The notes below the pieces were generated by a model that worked only from the letters and a program-made list of their open reading frames with translations, made no database searches and was not told where the DNA came from. Source: JAGXFP01 sp039714535 (GTDB lineage Bacteria > Desulfobacterota > Desulfobulbia > Desulfobulbales > JAGXFP01). From it: a DNA stretch of 15,782 nt. Positions 15,102-15,782 of the stretch are shown one piece after another. The stretch spans positions 1-15,782 of the forward strand of contig JBDLJC010000066.1 in the NCBI GenBank assembly GCA_039714535.1, given 5' to 3'. Made by a program: the position numbers and the translations under genes. Position 1 is the stretch's first letter; each line of letters starts with the position of its first letter.

Positions 15102-15782
15102 TTACAACCAACCTATAGTAATTGGGCCTACTCCTGACGCCCTCGGGACCCGGTCGGGATAGTTGCTGAACACCCCGTCAACCCCGATAATGGCCATTTT
15201 CCCCAGGTCTTCTGTTTCATTCACAGTATAAACAAAGACCTTTAGTCCCAGATCATGGGCCTCTTTAACTAGGGAGCGCTTAACTTCCGCCAGAGGAGGG
15301 TGGAGGGAATAGGCCTGCAGTTCGGCGGCGAAATCAAGATGGTCCTGAAGCGGGTCGTCTACCAGTACGCCGAGCAAGATTTGGGTGTCGAGCTGTCTCA
15401 CTTTGCGGAGCAGCTGCCGGTCTAAGGAGGAGACCAGGAACAGTTCGTTCGGCCAGCCCGCTTGCCGCTGGCCGCTGATAAACTCCACCACCGGTCCGGC
15501 AGTGTCCTTTCCTTTCAGTTCGATGTTGAGGCTGGCCCGGCCATTGGTAACCGCAAAGACCTCCGGCAGGGTCGGGATCTGTTCGCCGTTGCCGGCATCA
15601 AGGGTGCGTAGCCGGGCAAAATCATGCTCCAGAAGTAAGCCCTTGCCATTGGTAGTCCTCTCCAGTTGTTCATCGTGAAAGACCAGGAGGTGGCCGTCGA
15701 TAAAATAGACATCAAGCTCGATGCCGTCCACTCCGAGTTCAAGGGCTTTCCGGAAAGAGGCGAGGGTGTTTTCCGGTTCGTA
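15102..15782 (-). CDS. Glycerophosphodiester phosphodiesterase, partial (N-terminus outside window)
   Basis: GDPD enzymes hydrolyse glycerophosphodiesters to sn-glycerol-3-phosphate and an alcohol, using a metal-dependent TIM barrel. The 226 visible residues begin with YEPENTLASFRKAL and continue into the catalytic GVDGIELDV (E-x-D metal site), then FHDEQLERTTNG with the catalytic histidine, and NIELKG with the third metal ligand. The late strands VFVYTVNE and GVDGVFSNYPDR are typical. The first HRG motif, with the other catalytic histidine, must lie just beyond the right edge. The frame is open to the edge, so the GTG inside GVDG at 15731 is not the start. No signal peptide can be judged. 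It is on the same strand as the operon to its left, but about 300 bases separate the coding regions, with a probable terminator between. Confidence 0.95.
   Translation of the reverse strand, partial: YEPENTLASFRKALELGVDGIELDVYFIDGHLLVFHDEQLERTTNGKGLLLEHDFARLRTLDAGNGEQIPTLPEVFAVTNGRASLNIELKGKDTAGPVVEFISGQRQAGWPNELFLVSSLDRQLLRKVRQLDTQILLGVLVDDPLQDHLDFAAELQAYSLHPPLAEVKRSLVKEAHDLGLKVFVYTVNETEDLGKMAIIGVDGVFSNYPDRVPRASGVGPITIGWL

Noticed and set aside
14891..15118. Open frame of 75 codons to the right of the methyltransferase gene
   Set aside because: Its composition is non-protein-like, it runs through the probable terminator at 15054-15089 and there is no ribosome site.

Overview
The window reads as a chromosomal segment of a Gram-negative bacterium, most likely a member of the Desulfobacterota (former Deltaproteobacteria). 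This is an inference from gene content: a grpE-dnaK pair, a Hanks-type kinase with the HRD-I-S-P catalytic loop common in delta-proteobacterial kinases, an FHA protein, an exported DsrE-like protein, and frequent GTG/TTG starts behind strong AGGAG sites. No rRNA, tRNA, CRISPR array, insertion sequence or phage gene was found.

Left part (1-5834), housekeeping, all on the + strand: two tandem copies of a 53-bp-period repeat with hairpins, a class I/II PLP aminotransferase closed by an intrinsic terminator, a promoter that fits both sigma-70 and sigma-32 rules, grpE-dnaK closed by a perfect terminator, and trpS closed by another. A YaeQ-family gene follows.

Middle part (6458-11566), accessory and by eye more AT-rich in its first half: an FHA-domain protein (-) diverges from a transmembrane Ser/Thr kinase (+) whose extracytoplasmic tail looks BamE/SmpA-like. 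Sixty bases after the kinase comes a 45-codon reading frame with a hydrophobic, Leu/Val/Ile-rich C-terminal half. It is followed 23 bases later by a radical SAM enzyme with extra C-terminal cysteines, resembling the YydG/EpeE peptide epimerases, and 16 bases further by a COG2509-type FAD oxidoreductase. The arrangement looks like an undescribed ribosomal-peptide (RiPP) maturation cassette and is the main finding of the window.

Right part (11567-15782), all on the - strand: an ICMT-like membrane methyltransferase with a long extra C-terminal domain, a voltage-gated K+ channel with a C-terminal zinc ribbon, and a hotdog acyl-CoA thioesterase two bases after it, which probably form one operon. 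An exported DsrE-like protein lies downstream. A glycerophosphodiester phosphodiesterase is cut by the right edge of the window.
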